NCBI GenBank assembly: GCA_017504655.1
Contig: JAFVQT010000014.1
Span: 1-52,735 of the forward strand
Origin: Clostridia bacterium
Lineage (GTDB): Bacteria; Bacillota; Clostridia; Christensenellales; Borkfalkiaceae
Direction: 5' to 3'
DNA: 52,735 bases
Shown here: piece by piece, positions 32,441 to 40,727 of the stretch
How the letters are laid out: each line of letters begins with the position of its first letter
Numbering within the stretch: position 1 is the stretch's first letter
Made by a program: the position numbers and the translations under genes
The notes under the pieces: model-generated
The model's database searches: none
What the model saw: only the letters and a program-made list of their open reading frames with translations
What the model was told of the DNA's origin: nothing

Positions 32441-33823
32441 ATGGCAAGTCTTAAACTGCAGGACATTTATAAAGTATATCAGTCCGGCGTTGTAGCTGTA
32501 ACAGACTTCACCCTTGATATCGAAGACAAAGAGTTCATCGTATTCGTAGGTCCTTCGGGATGTGGTAAGTCTACAACTTTAAGAATGATCGCAGGCTTAG
32601 AAGAAATTTCTGACGGTGATCTTTATATCGATGGCAAGCGTGTTAACGACGTTCAGCCTAAAGACAGAGATATCGCGATGGTTTTCCAAAACTATGCGCT
32701 TTATCCTCACATGACCGTATATGACAACATGGCATTCGGTCTTAAGCTCAGAAAAAAGCCAAAGGAAGAAATTGACGAGAAAGTACGCGAAGCAGCAAGA
32801 ATCCTCGGCCTTGAAACTTACCTTCACAGAAAGCCAAAGGCTCTTTCCGGCGGTCAAAGACAAAGAGTTGCGTTAGGTAGAGCAATCGTTCGTGAGCCAA
32901 AGGTATTCCTTTTGGACGAGCCTCTTTCAAACCTTGACGCTAAGCTCCGTGCTCAAATGAGAACTGAGATTACCAAGCTTCACCACAGACTTGCAACTAC
33001 CTTTATTTACGTTACACACGACCAGGTAGAGGCAATGACGATGGGTACCAGAATCGTAGTTATGAAGGACGGTCTTATTCAACAGGTAGACGCTCCTCAA
33101 AAGCTTTACGATTTCCCTGCTAACCTTTTCGTTGCAGGCTTTATCGGAACTCCTCAGATGAACTTCTTTAAGGCTACTTTAACTCAGTCTGCAGGCGGTC
33201 CTGTTTGCGTAGAGTTCGAGGGTAACAAGGTTGTTCTTCCTAAAGCAAAGTCAGATAAGATTATCAATGCAAGTGATTATATCAACACGGGTAAAGAGGT
33301 TGTATTCGGTGTAAGACCTGAAGACCTTCACGACGAAGAGACCTTCATCAACAATTCTAAGGATACCGTTATCAAGGTAAAGGTAGATGTTGTTGAAAAG
33401 CTCGGTGCAGAAACTCTTCTCTACTGCGTATTCGCAAGCGAAATGCCTGAAGAGGCTGATGACGGCAGAGTAAGAAGTCTTGTTGAAACTGCTACTCAGA
33501 TGATTGCAAGAGTTGATTCACGTTCTAAGACTGAAAGAGATCAAAGCGTTGCTCTCGCTATTGATATTATGCACAGCCATCTTTTCGATGCAGAAACTGA
33601 GCTTACTATCTTAGAGGGCGAAGGCACTAAGGCATACGTTCCTGTATTAGAGCTTCAACGTCAGGAAGAGGCAAGAAGATATGCTGAAGAGCACCCTGAA
33701 GCTCAAGAAAAGAAAAGTCTTTTCTCAGCATTCGGCAAGAAGAGAAAGGTTCAAGAGGAAGTAGTTGAAACTGTAGTTGACGAAAATGAAGCTATGGTTG
33801 AAAAGGATACTGACGCTGAATAA
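32441..33823 (+). CDS. msmK: Sugar ABC transporter ATP-binding protein (MsmK/UgpC type)
   Basis: 460 residues. The ATPase domain is complete: Walker [10 protein letters not shown] (about 37-45), signature [14 protein letters not shown] (about 136), Walker [16 protein letters not shown] (about 155-169) and H-loop YVTHDQ (about 189-194). A MalK-like TOBE region follows, then an extra segment to the C-terminus, acidic and Glu-rich over the last 80 residues, longer than usual (about 365-375 residues). No permease or binding protein is nearby, so it probably powers several carbohydrate importers encoded elsewhere, as MsmK does in Streptococcus. It has its own promoter and terminator. Confidence 0.93.
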   Translation: MASLKLQDIYKVYQSGVVAVTDFTLDIEDKEFIVFVGPSGCGKSTTLRMIAGLEEISDGDLYIDGKRVNDVQPKDRDIAMVFQNYALYPHMTVYDNMAFGLKLRKKPKEEIDEKVREAARILGLETYLHRKPKALSGGQRQRVALGRAIVREPKVFLLDEPLSNLDAKLRAQMRTEITKLHHRLATTFIYVTHDQVEAMTMGTRIVVMKDGLIQQVDAPQKLYDFPANLFVAGFIGTPQMNFFKATLTQSAGGPVCVEFEGNKVVLPKAKSDKIINASDYINTGKEVVFGVRPEDLHDEETFINNSKDTVIKVKVDVVEKLGAETLLYCVFASEMPEEADDGRVRSLVETATQMIARVDSRSKTERDQSVALAIDIMHSHLFDAETELTILEGEGTKAYVPVLELQRQEEARRYAEEHPEAQEKKSLFSAFGKKRKVQEEVVETVVDENEAMVEKDTDAE

Positions 33824-33837
33824 TAATATTTAAAATT

Positions 33838-33867
33838 ACAAGGATGCTTTTGCATCCTTGTTTTTTT
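33838..33867 (+). terminator. Terminator of the msmK-type gene
   Basis: A perfect 10-bp stem (33838-33847 with 33852-33861) has a TTTT loop and runs into a T run. Confidence 0.9.
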
Positions 33868-34157
33868 ATACCCTAAAGCTTTTGTATGCTTATTAAAGCT
33901 TTCCTTAAAAAGCTTACGACAGTTGGGCTTACGCCATTAGCGGTTTGCGCTTAATAAGCAAAACCTTTTACCTCTTAAGTGATGAGGCGTCAAGCTCTTT
34001 TTAAACGGGCGCCTTATAAGTTTTTATAAAAAGGGACTATGTGAGTTCAGAGTATTTAAATTTTAATAATTTTGTACAAAATTAAATAAATTTTCACAAC
34101 TATCGCAAATATTCGACATATTAGGGCATTTATTTGCAAAAAACCTATTAAATATAT
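33868..34157. other. Noncoding gap before the Spo0A-like gene
   Basis: About 290 bp without a plausible gene. It is AT-rich at the right and holds several imperfect hairpins, among them TTTTGTACAAAA near 34070. A Spo0A-box-like word TTCGACA (reverse complement TGTCGAA) lies at 34112-34118, about 40 bp upstream of the -35 box of the next gene. Confidence 0.5.
34112..34118 (-). promoter_or_regulatory. Candidate Spo0A box
   Basis: TGTCGAA on the minus strand matches the 0A-box core and lies 40 bp upstream of the promoter of a Spo0A-domain gene. The 7-bp word is expected about six times by chance in this window, so this is only suggestive. Confidence 0.4.
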
Positions 34158-34186
34158 TTGACAAAAATTGACTAATTTTGTAAAAT
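34158..34186 (+). promoter_or_regulatory. Promoter of the Spo0A-like gene
   Basis: TTGACA (34158-34163), 17 bp, TAAAAT (34181-34186), followed by AAAGGGG 7 nt before the ATG at 34209. Confidence 0.8.
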
Positions 34187-34208
34187 ATTATCAAAAAGGG
34201 GTATGGAT

Positions 34209-34580
34209 ATGCAAACTGAGATACAAGGTAACAGGGATTGTCAAATAAAAAACGTCGGTATGTTTTTAACTAAAATAGGCTTATTCTCAAATTTAAAGGG
34301 ATACTCATATTTGATTAGCGCAGTGCAGGAGGTGGTTAACGATCCAATGATGATGCATGCTATTACAAAGAGATTGTATCCTAAGGTTGCCGTTAAATTT
34401 AATACAACGCCCGTCAGCGTTGAAAGAAATATAAGAAACGCAATTGAAATAGCGTGTAATAAGGGTAAATTTTATTTGGTTGCTAACGCATACTACAATG
34501 CAAATTTTACTAAATATGAAAGACCTACAAACGGCGAGTTTATCGCATTTTTAACAAGCGTAGTGTTTCTGGGCAGATAG
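34209..34580 (+). CDS. Receiverless Spo0A-type DNA-binding protein
   Basis: 123 residues. The whole protein matches the C-terminal DNA-binding domain of Spo0A: GLFSNLKGYSYLISAVQE, then TKRLYPKVAVKFNTT, VERNIRNAIEIA and a TNGEFIAFL end. No receiver domain and no phosphorylation Asp are present, so phosphorelay control is lost. It could compete with true Spo0A for its boxes or act on its own set of genes. The ATG at 34209 fits the ribosome site better than an ATG at 34203. It is single between two terminators and has an unusually strong promoter. Confidence 0.9.
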   Translation: MQTEIQGNRDCQIKNVGMFLTKIGLFSNLKGYSYLISAVQEVVNDPMMMHAITKRLYPKVAVKFNTTPVSVERNIRNAIEIACNKGKFYLVANAYYNANFTKYERPTNGEFIAFLTSVVFLGR

Positions 34581-34590
34581 GGATAAAATA

Positions 34591-34626
34591 AAACCGAGCT
34601 ACTTGATTTCTCACAGCTCGGTTTTT
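34591..34626. terminator. Terminator between the Spo0A-like and M18 genes
   Basis: A 10-bp stem (34591-34600 with 34615-34624) has a 14-nt loop and is T-rich on both strands, so it may end both converging genes. Confidence 0.85.
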
Positions 34627-34693
34627 TATTGAATAAGTGCAAAAAAGATTGAAATTTGTAGATTGCAGAAAACGACAAAATGCGCGTTATACT

Positions 34694-35968
34694 TTAAAAT
34701 TCAACGGAGATTTTTTTACTTCCGTCGGCAGTTATCCTGCATGACAAAAAGCATTTTAAGCCGTTGACCGCATGGTCGTAATCCTTGATTGCAAACGTTT
34801 CAACAGCCGAGTGCATAGCAAGCTGAGCAAGCCCTATATCAACGCTTCTTATAGAAACCTGACGTGAGCTTATTGCTCCTAACGTTCCGCCACACGGCAT
34901 ATCGGAGCGCATAAAGAAATCCTGATATTTAACATCTGCCCGGTCAAAGACTCTCTTTATAATAGAGGAAGAGAAGGCGTCGGTAGTATAGTTTTGGTTT
35001 GCGTGGTGCTTAATTACTATTCCTTCGCCCATTTTGACTCTGTTGGTTGGGTCGGAAAGCTCGGGGTGGTTTGGGTGAATTGCATGCGCGTTGTCGTCCG
35101 ATACCATAAAGGAATTTGCAAGGGCTGTGTCAAGGCAGTCTGTCTTTTTTAAGCCGTGAGCAATTCTTTTTAAAACATCGAACAAAAACTTAGAGCCGGC
35201 ACCTTGCTTTGTAGAGCTTCCAACCTCTTCGTTGTCCGCAACGTATACTAAGGAAATTGCTTTGGGGGAGCATGCAATCAATGCTTCAAGCGAGGATATT
35301 GCGCTCGCTAAGTTGTCGATTCGGGGGGAGCAAAGAAGCTCGTCCTCGTACCCGCAAGCAAACGGAGCTTGCGAGCAAACTACGAAAAGATCGTAGTCTG
35401 CAATTTGCAAATCGCCCGCAAAAGCCTTTAATTCCTCTTCTAAGCCACCTGTTTTAAACACGTCGGCAACGGGGCTCAGATCAACCTGAGGATTAAGCTT
35501 TAATCCCTCGTTAACCCCTCTGTTTAAATGAATTGCAAGAGAAGGGATAACAAAGGTCTTATTTGAAGTAAAGGTATGGCTTTCAAAGGTGTTTCCGTCA
35601 GTAAGAATGACTCTGCCGGCGACCGTTACGGGGCGATCAAGCCAAGAGTATAAAAGACCTCCGCCATATTTTTCAACGTTGAATTTTGCGTAGTTTTCAA
35701 CCTTTATTTCGGGGTTAAATTTAAGCTTAAAGCAAGGAGAGTCGGAGTGTGAAGCAACTATATTAAAGGAAAAATGCTCGCCGATTCTAAATGCAATTAA
35801 AGCCGAGCCATCGCGAGAAACATAATATTTTCCTCCTACTTTTACGTTGAACTGTTGATTTTCCTTAAGCTCCTTAAAGCCGTTTTTTTCTAAAAGCTTA
35901 ACAGCGTTATCGTGCGCGTGGTACGGGGTTAAGCTTTTGTTTAAGTAATTGATAAGTAGATTATTCAT
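34694..35968 (-). CDS. M18 family aminopeptidase
   Basis: 424 residues, full length for the DAP/ApeB family. M18 enzymes are large cytoplasmic dodecamers using two zinc ions to remove N-terminal residues, often Asp or Glu, from peptides. Metal and catalytic sites are seen as VASHSDSPCFKL, near the N-end, CSPRIDNLAS (about residue 212), and DNEEVGSSTKQGAGS in the middle, with a last His in IKHHANQNYTTDA. The ATG at 35968 has GAAGGAT before it. A TTTACA-17-TATAAT promoter lies at 35997-36025. It converges with the Spo0A-like gene. Confidence 0.95.
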   Translation of the reverse strand: MNNLLINYLNKSLTPYHAHDNAVKLLEKNGFKELKENQQFNVKVGGKYYVSRDGSALIAFRIGEHFSFNIVASHSDSPCFKLKFNPEIKVENYAKFNVEKYGGGLLYSWLDRPVTVAGRVILTDGNTFESHTFTSNKTFVIPSLAIHLNRGVNEGLKLNPQVDLSPVADVFKTGGLEEELKAFAGDLQIADYDLFVVCSQAPFACGYEDELLCSPRIDNLASAISSLEALIACSPKAISLVYVADNEEVGSSTKQGAGSKFLFDVLKRIAHGLKKTDCLDTALANSFMVSDDNAHAIHPNHPELSDPTNRVKMGEGIVIKHHANQNYTTDAFSSSIIKRVFDRADVKYQDFFMRSDMPCGGTLGAISSRQVSIRSVDIGLAQLAMHSAVETFAIKDYDHAVNGLKCFLSCRITADGSKKISVEF

Positions 35969-36271
35969 AATTAATCCTTCCTCGTTTTATATAGATATTA
36001 TATAATATTTTTTAAGATATGTAAAGTTATTTATATGAATAATTGTTCATTTGTACAAGTGCAAAATATTACATAAATTATTTACATATCAATAAAAGCC
36101 CCTCTATAAGTCGATTTTTAGCTAAATTTGAGCGCAATCAGGTGAAATCGGTTAAAAAACAAAAGGTATTTGCCGTATAATATATTTTATATAACTTTAA
36201 TTAAGTAATTGACATTTTCTAAAATAAAGTATAAAATAACCTTACTAATATTAAATTCGGAGAAAATTTGC
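35969..36271. other. Divergent promoter region, M18 gene and aspS
   Basis: About 300 bp, very AT-rich. The left part carries the M18 promoter: minus-strand TTTACA at 36020-36025 and TATAAT at 35997-36002. The right part carries the aspS promoter: TTGACA at 36209-36214 and TAAAAT at 36232-36237, both with 17-bp spacers. No gene was found. The aspS leader is about 30 nt, so there is no T-box. Confidence 0.7.
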
Positions 36272-38086
36272 ATGTCAGAATTTATGAATAACTTAAGAAG
36301 AACGACTATGTGTGGCGTTCTCGGTATGGCAAACGTAGGCGAAGAGGTAGTGGTAATGGGGTGGACTCAGAGAAGAAGAAATCTTGGAAGTCTTATTTTC
36401 GTTGACCTTCGCGACAGAACGGGCTTAGTTCAAATCGTGTTTGACGACACCACTGCAAAGGAGGTTTTTGCAAAGGCAGAATCTATCCGTTCGGAGTACG
36501 TGCTCGCCGTTAAAGGTAAGGTAAGAGAGCGTAGCAGTAAGACAGACAAAATTGCGACGGGAGCGATTGAAATTCTTGCTGACGAGCTTAAAATTTTATC
36601 TGAGGCAGACACCACGCCTTTTGAGATTTTAGACGATACCAACGTTAACGAAACGCTTAGACTTAAATACAGATATTTGGACCTGAGAAGACCTTCTCTT
36701 CAAAGGAATTTTATAATCAGAAACGAGATTTGCAAGGCTGCAAGAAGATTCTTTGACGATAACAATTTCCTCGAGGTTGAAACCCCAATGCTCGGACGTT
36801 CTACGCCGGAGGGTGCAAGGGACTATCTCGTTCCATCAAGAGTACACGAGGGTTGCTTCTATGCTCTTCCTCAGTCACCGCAGCTTTACAAGCAGCTTTT
36901 GATGATTTCGGGCTTTGACAGATATTATCAAATCGCAAGATGCTTCCGCGATGAGGACTTAAGAGCAAACCGTCAGCCTGAATTTACTCAAATCGACGTC
37001 GAAATGAGCTTTGTCGAAGAGGTTGAGGACGTAATGCATCCTATCGAAGGGCTTATTAAAAACGTCTTTAAGTCGACCTTGAACCTTGACCTTGGCGAAG
37101 GTCATTTCAGAACCATGACCTACAGGGAGGCTATGGAAAATTACGGCTCGGATAAGCCCGATACCCGTTTTGATATCAAGATTGTAAACTGCTCGGATTT
37201 GTTTGCAAATTCTACCTTTAAGGTGTTCACGGATGCTTTAGCCGTTGAAATCGGACCTATCAGAGGTAGCGTAAGAGCAATTAACGCAAAGGGGCTTTCC
37301 TCGGGATTTTCAAGAAAGGATCTTGACGCAACCGTAGAATATGCTAAAACTCTTGGTGCAAAGGGTCTTTGCTGGATGAATTGGCCGGTCGGTGGCGAAA
37401 TTAAGTCGTCTATTGCAAAATTCTTAAGCGAAGATGATATTGCAAACATCAAGGAGAGAATGAATTTTGAGGAGGGTGACGTTATCTTCCTCGCTGCGGA
37501 TAAGGACTACGTGGTTTTCAATACCCTCGGCGGTATCAGACTTTACGTTGCGGATAAGTTTAATCTCATAGATAAAGATCGCTACGATATTCTTTGGGTA
37601 ACCGAGTTCCCAATGTTCGAGTGGTCGGAAGAGGAAAACCGTTTTATGGCAGTGCATCATCCGTTCACCTCGCCCATGACTGAGGATTTGGATCTTATTG
37701 ACGTTGCGCCCGAAAAGGTTAGAACAAAGGCGTACGACCTCGTTATAAACGGTCAGGAGGCAGGCGGAGGCTCAATCCGTATTCACTCCAGAGAAATTCA
37801 AAAGAAGATGTTCAACGTGCTCGGCTTTACCGATGAGGATATCGAAAAGAAGTTTGGCTTCTTCGTCGGTGCGTTCAACTACGGAACTCCTCCTCACGGT
37901 GGACTTGCGTTTGGCCTAGACCGTCTTACCATGCTTATTTGTAAAGACGATTCTATACGTGACGTCATTGCATTCCCTAAGGTGCAAACTGCATCCTGTC
38001 TTATGAGTGACGCTCCGTCATTCGTTGAGGATAAACAGCTTGACGAGCTTGCTATTTCCATTAAAAATAAGGCTATAAGTCGATAA
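36272..38086 (+). CDS. aspS: Aspartyl-tRNA synthetase
   Basis: 604 residues from the ATG at 36272; a longer frame starts within the promoter. Class II synthetase charging tRNA-Asp. Domains: N-terminal OB fold that binds the anticodon (about 15-110), class II core with motif 2 (CFRDEDLRANRQPEFTQID) and motif 3 (GGLAFGLDRLTMLI), and the bacterial GAD insertion in the middle. GGAG precedes the ATG. It starts a run with yqeY, a VanZ-like gene and a small membrane protein. The tRNA-Asp gene is at 585-661. Confidence 0.96.
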   Translation: MSEFMNNLRRTTMCGVLGMANVGEEVVVMGWTQRRRNLGSLIFVDLRDRTGLVQIVFDDTTAKEVFAKAESIRSEYVLAVKGKVRERSSKTDKIATGAIEILADELKILSEADTTPFEILDDTNVNETLRLKYRYLDLRRPSLQRNFIIRNEICKAARRFFDDNNFLEVETPMLGRSTPEGARDYLVPSRVHEGCFYALPQSPQLYKQLLMISGFDRYYQIARCFRDEDLRANRQPEFTQIDVEMSFVEEVEDVMHPIEGLIKNVFKSTLNLDLGEGHFRTMTYREAMENYGSDKPDTRFDIKIVNCSDLFANSTFKVFTDALAVEIGPIRGSVRAINAKGLSSGFSRKDLDATVEYAKTLGAKGLCWMNWPVGGEIKSSIAKFLSEDDIANIKERMNFEEGDVIFLAADKDYVVFNTLGGIRLYVADKFNLIDKDRYDILWVTEFPMFEWSEEENRFMAVHHPFTSPMTEDLDLIDVAPEKVRTKAYDLVINGQEAGGGSIRIHSREIQKKMFNVLGFTDEDIEKKFGFFVGAFNYGTPPHGGLAFGLDRLTMLICKDDSIRDVIAFPKVQTASCLMSDAPSFVEDKQLDELAISIKNKAISR

Positions 38087-38099
38087 ATAAGGTAAAATT

Positions 38100-38522
38100 A
38101 TGAATATTGATGATTTTAAGAAGGTAAAAATAGAGGCGATGAAGGCTAAGGATAAGGATGCCGTAACTGCCTTGAACGCTCTTATAAATAAGCTTATGCT
38201 TGCGGGTATAGAGAAGAAAGCTGTAGGCGAAACGCTTGCAGATGAGGACGTCGTAAAGATTCTTCAAAAGACTGTAAACGAGCTTACCGAGGAGAGGGAA
38301 TGCTTTGTAAAGGCAGGCAGAGAAGAGACGGTTGCGTCGCTTGACAGACAAATCGAAACTGTTAAAAGGTATCTCCCCAAATTGCTTTCTGCAGATGAGA
38401 TTAAGGATATTATTCTCGGCTTAGAGGATAAGACCATGCCCACGGTTATGAAGCATTTTAAGGCAAACTACGCAGGCAAGGTTGATATGAAGCTCGTTGG
38501 CGAGGTTCTCAGATCGTTATAA
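38100..38522 (+). CDS. yqeY: YqeY family protein (GatB/YqeY domain)
   Basis: 140 residues. The protein matches the YqeY family, which resembles the tRNA-binding tail of GatB, the subunit of the Asp/Glu-tRNA amidotransferase. Blocks seen: MKAKDKDAVTALNALINKL, DVVKILQKTVNELTEERECF and KRYLPKLLSADEI. Its role is probably tRNA-related but unproven. Its place 13 nt after aspS fits this. No gatA, gatB or gatC lies in this window. Confidence 0.9.
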   Translation: MNIDDFKKVKIEAMKAKDKDAVTALNALINKLMLAGIEKKAVGETLADEDVVKILQKTVNELTEERECFVKAGREETVASLDRQIETVKRYLPKLLSADEIKDIILGLEDKTMPTVMKHFKANYAGKVDMKLVGEVLRSL

Positions 38523-38546
38523 TAGCGGTTTGCGACGGGTGAAAAT

Positions 38547-39053
38547 GTGAAAAGCTGGATTTACAGAATATTTTTGATACTTTGCATATGCTCCGTTGCA
38601 GGTTTCATTTTTTACAACTCAACGCGTACGGGTGTGCAATCTTCAACTATTTCCAATAATATAGCTGATAAAGTCGTGCAGGTTGTTGTCCCCGAGATTG
38701 ATGGCATGGAAAGTACGGTAAAAGAGAAAAAGATGTATAACGCAAACGCCTTTTTAAGGGACGTTGCGCACGTCGTTGAGTATGCTACCTTTGCCTTTTT
38801 CGTGGGACTCCTCGCGTTTACCTTTAAGCTTCGCTACGGAAGATATCCTATTCCCATTATGCTGGTTTTGCTGTTCTGTTTTGTGTTTGCAATCGGCGAC
38901 GAGCTGTTACAGGGTAGCTTTGACGGAAGAATGGCTCAGTTCAGCGACGTGGCTATGGATATGCTGGGCGTCGTAATGGGGTTGGCTGTGGCGTGCTGCA
39001 CCGATTTAATCGGAATACATATAATAAGGCGCAAGACGTTTAAAATTAAGTGA
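38547..39053 (+). CDS. VanZ-like membrane protein
   Basis: 168 residues with four to five membrane helices. The VanZ pattern is clear: an N-terminal helix then FYNSTRTG, the block LRDVAHVVEYATFAFFVGLL, and GDELLQGSFDGRMAQFSDVAMDMLG. VanZ proteins can raise resistance to teicoplanin, but the normal role is unknown. It starts with GTG after GGGTG, 24 nt after yqeY. Confidence 0.9.
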   Translation: MKSWIYRIFLILCICSVAGFIFYNSTRTGVQSSTISNNIADKVVQVVVPEIDGMESTVKEKKMYNANAFLRDVAHVVEYATFAFFVGLLAFTFKLRYGRYPIPIMLVLLFCFVFAIGDELLQGSFDGRMAQFSDVAMDMLGVVMGLAVACCTDLIGIHIIRRKTFKIK

Positions 39054-39061
39054 GGATAAAA

Positions 39062-39451
39062 ATGGCTAAAACGTATTCAAAGAAAAAGAAGAAAATAAAT
39101 AAGCACCAAAAGAAAACCGCGTTACTTATTTTAACGGGTGTAATATTTATCAGCATTGTTTGCTCGCTGATGTTCGGCTTAAAGCTCTATGCTTACGGCA
39201 AGGACGTAACGGTGGTTTATGCTGCAAACGGCGGTACGGTGGAAGTGTCTACGCAGGTCGTAGAGGTTTGCAAGTCGTATCAGTTAAAGACTCCTACCCA
39301 CTCTGGCGATAGAGAATTCCTGTATTGGAGTACGGACGGCACTGAAAAGGGTAAGGTAAAATCAAGCGGTTTATGGCTTCTTTCAACTGAAGACCAGATT
39401 GTTTTATATGCGGTTTGGGGTGAAGAAAAGGAGTGGACCGGCAATTATTAA
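39062..39451 (+). CDS. Small membrane-anchored protein with InlB/Flg_new-like domain
   Basis: 129 residues from the ATG at 39062 (GAGGA upstream; an in-frame ATG at 39050 overlaps the VanZ stop). A Lys-rich N-end (residues 1-22, KKKKKINKHQKK), one membrane helix (about 23-46), and an outside domain VTVVYAANGGTVEVSTQVVE ending in VLYAVWGEEK. This matches InlB-type beta-grasp repeats, also seen in the giant secreted protein at 1359. Likely displayed on the cell surface; ligand unknown. Last gene of the aspS run. Confidence 0.8.
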   Translation: MAKTYSKKKKKINKHQKKTALLILTGVIFISIVCSLMFGLKLYAYGKDVTVVYAANGGTVEVSTQVVEVCKSYQLKTPTHSGDREFLYWSTDGTEKGKVKSSGLWLLSTEDQIVLYAVWGEEKEWTGNY

Positions 39452-39495
39452 TTGAGATAACAGGCTAAAAACGGGGCGGAAGTATGGGTGATACT

Positions 39496-39638
39496 CTTAG
39501 CGGAGAATTTAAAAAATGTCGCTAAGTGCGAGCATCGCGTTTGTCGGGTCAAACGCAAATGGGCTAAGCCCAAACCCTTATCACAAACAGAAAGAGCAAA
39601 CACGCAAGACAAAAAATCTTGTATGTTTGCTCTTTTTT
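39496..39638 (+). terminator. Chain of hairpins ending in the terminator of the aspS run
   Basis: Hairpins in turn: 39496-39502/39520-39526, 39537-39543/39550-39556 (perfect 7 bp), 39560-39564/39568-39572, and a long stem 39593-39609/39617-39633 with a T run. The last is the terminator. The others may be part of a repeat. Confidence 0.7.
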
Positions 39639-39643
39639 CTGTC

Positions 39644-39854
39644 AGTGAAGTTTTTGCTGTCGCAAAAGTGAAGTTGTACCGCGAACCCCCAAAGCTCATG
39701 CTTCGCTTCGGGGAATCCCGTTTCAGTGAAGTTTGTGCTATGCACAAGTGAAGTTAAGTTTGCCCATGAACTTCGCCGTCAGGCGAAACTTCACTCACGA
39801 AGTGAACTTCACTATCGAAGATAACTTCACTTGCCCGCAAGAGCAAACTTAGTT
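39644..39854. repeat. Short-hairpin array with AGTGAAGTT separators
   Basis: AGTGAAGTT occurs at 39644-39652, 39667-39675, 39725-39733 and 39747-39755, and inverted as AACTTCACT at 39787-39795, 39805-39813 and 39823-39831, with a degraded copy near 39846. Between copies lie short hairpins with different stems, such as TTTGC/GCAAA, TTGTGC/GCACAA, TTCGCC/GGCGAA and TATC/GATA. The left half carries the word in one orientation and the right half in the other. Same architecture as the array at 1-201 but a different word. No gene; function unknown. Confidence 0.75.
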
Positions 39855-40097
39855 ATGCGTGTTCTCCGTTAAGGATAACACACATATTCGCCTCGTCTTG
39901 TTTTTTAAGGCGGCTTTTGGCACGCAGTCTTTAACGCGTTTAAATAAAAAAACCGTTCGCCGTGGTGAGCTTTTAATCAAAACCACGGAAGTTAATAAAA
40001 TTCAGGTCAAATTCGCCTATATCATTATATAATATATATATAAGGAAAGTTTTTTAAAAAAAATTTAAAAAAATTTTAATTTACCCATAAAAAACAG
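39855..40097. other. Gap between the hairpin array and the ribosomal promoter
   Basis: About 240 bp without a plausible gene. One hairpin has arms CCGTGGT and ACCACGG (near 39969-39997). The last 60 bp are A/T-rich homopolymer runs leading into the promoter, perhaps an UP-like or bent element for the ribosomal operon. Confidence 0.45.
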
Positions 40098-40126
40098 TTG
40101 ACAAAGCAATCATAATCGTATATTAT
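40098..40126 (+). promoter_or_regulatory. Promoter of the ribosomal-protein operon
   Basis: TTGACA (40098-40103), 17 bp, TATTAT (40121-40126), preceded by a long A/T tract. The start near 40133 gives a leader of about 250 nt before rpsJ. Confidence 0.88.
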
Positions 40127-40132
40127 ATGTAG

Positions 40133-40382
40133 GCTGTGTTTAATATGGGTTGAGATGGGAAGTTACTTAAACCCCGCTTGTTTTCAGGATCCGGAACCTG
40201 ATTTTAAGTAAGGAAGATAATTCTCATTGACAAATGTGAGGGTATAACCCTTGCGACTAACTGCATGCCCAAAGAGTAGAGATATCATTCGCAAAACACA
40301 GCGGCGAGTGATTTTTTTATTGTTTAGGTATGACACACACGGCAATGTTGACAATATGTTAGTATAAAACGGAGGTAACAAA
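40133..40382 (+). promoter_or_regulatory. Structured leader of rpsJ with attenuator
   Basis: The 5' end GCTGTGTTT (40133-40141) is complementary to AAACACAGC (40294-40302), which is the loop of a terminator-like hairpin (40284-40292 with 40304-40312) followed by seven T. These two pairings exclude or pseudoknot with each other. Other stems are TTACTTAAA/TTTAAGTAA (around 40164-40210), TCAGG/CCTGA within it, and AGGGT/ACCCT. This looks like a transcription attenuator that may sense a ribosomal protein. I could not match it to a named riboswitch class. An 18-codon ATG frame at 40155-40211 overlaps it. Confidence 0.65.
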
Positions 40383-40682
40383 ATGGCAGGTCAAAAAATC
40401 AGAATCAAATTAGCTGCATACGATCACAAAATGGTAGATCAAGCAACTGAAAGAATCGTAGAAACGATGAAAAAGGCCGGAGCAAAGATCAGCGGTCCTA
40501 TTCCCCTTCCTACTGAGAAGGAAATCATCACAATTCTTCGTTCTCCCCACAAGTATAAGGATAGCAGAGAGCAGTTCGAGATAAGAACTCACAAGAGACT
40601 TATCGATATCTATTCCACGAACGCTAAAATCCTCGACAGCATCCATCTTCCTGCGGGCGTTGACGTAAAGATTAAACTTTAA
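40383..40682 (+). CDS. rpsJ: Ribosomal protein S10
   Basis: 99 residues. S10 is part of the small-subunit head and, as NusE, of antitermination complexes with NusB. Marked by [20 protein letters not shown] at the N-end and [21 protein letters not shown] at the end. ACGGAGG precedes the ATG. First gene of the block that goes to rpmJ; the order S10-L3-L4-L23-L2 is the standard S10 operon. Confidence 0.98.
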   Translation: MAGQKIRIKLAAYDHKMVDQATERIVETMKKAGAKISGPIPLPTEKEIITILRSPHKYKDSREQFEIRTHKRLIDIYSTNAKILDSIHLPAGVDVKIKL

Positions 40683-40727
40683 TTCAGTAATCAATTTTTT
40701 TAAAATATACGGAGGTGAACTTTATCT

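Noticed and set aside
39448..39751. Two overlapping frames in the hairpin region
   Set aside because: They consist of terminator and array hairpins, have no family match and no ribosome site.
40133..40302. 6S RNA or signal-recognition-particle RNA
   Set aside because: The closed 5'-3' stem and a CCGGAA loop looked suggestive, but the central bubble of 6S and the SRP tip motif are missing, and it leads directly into rpsJ.
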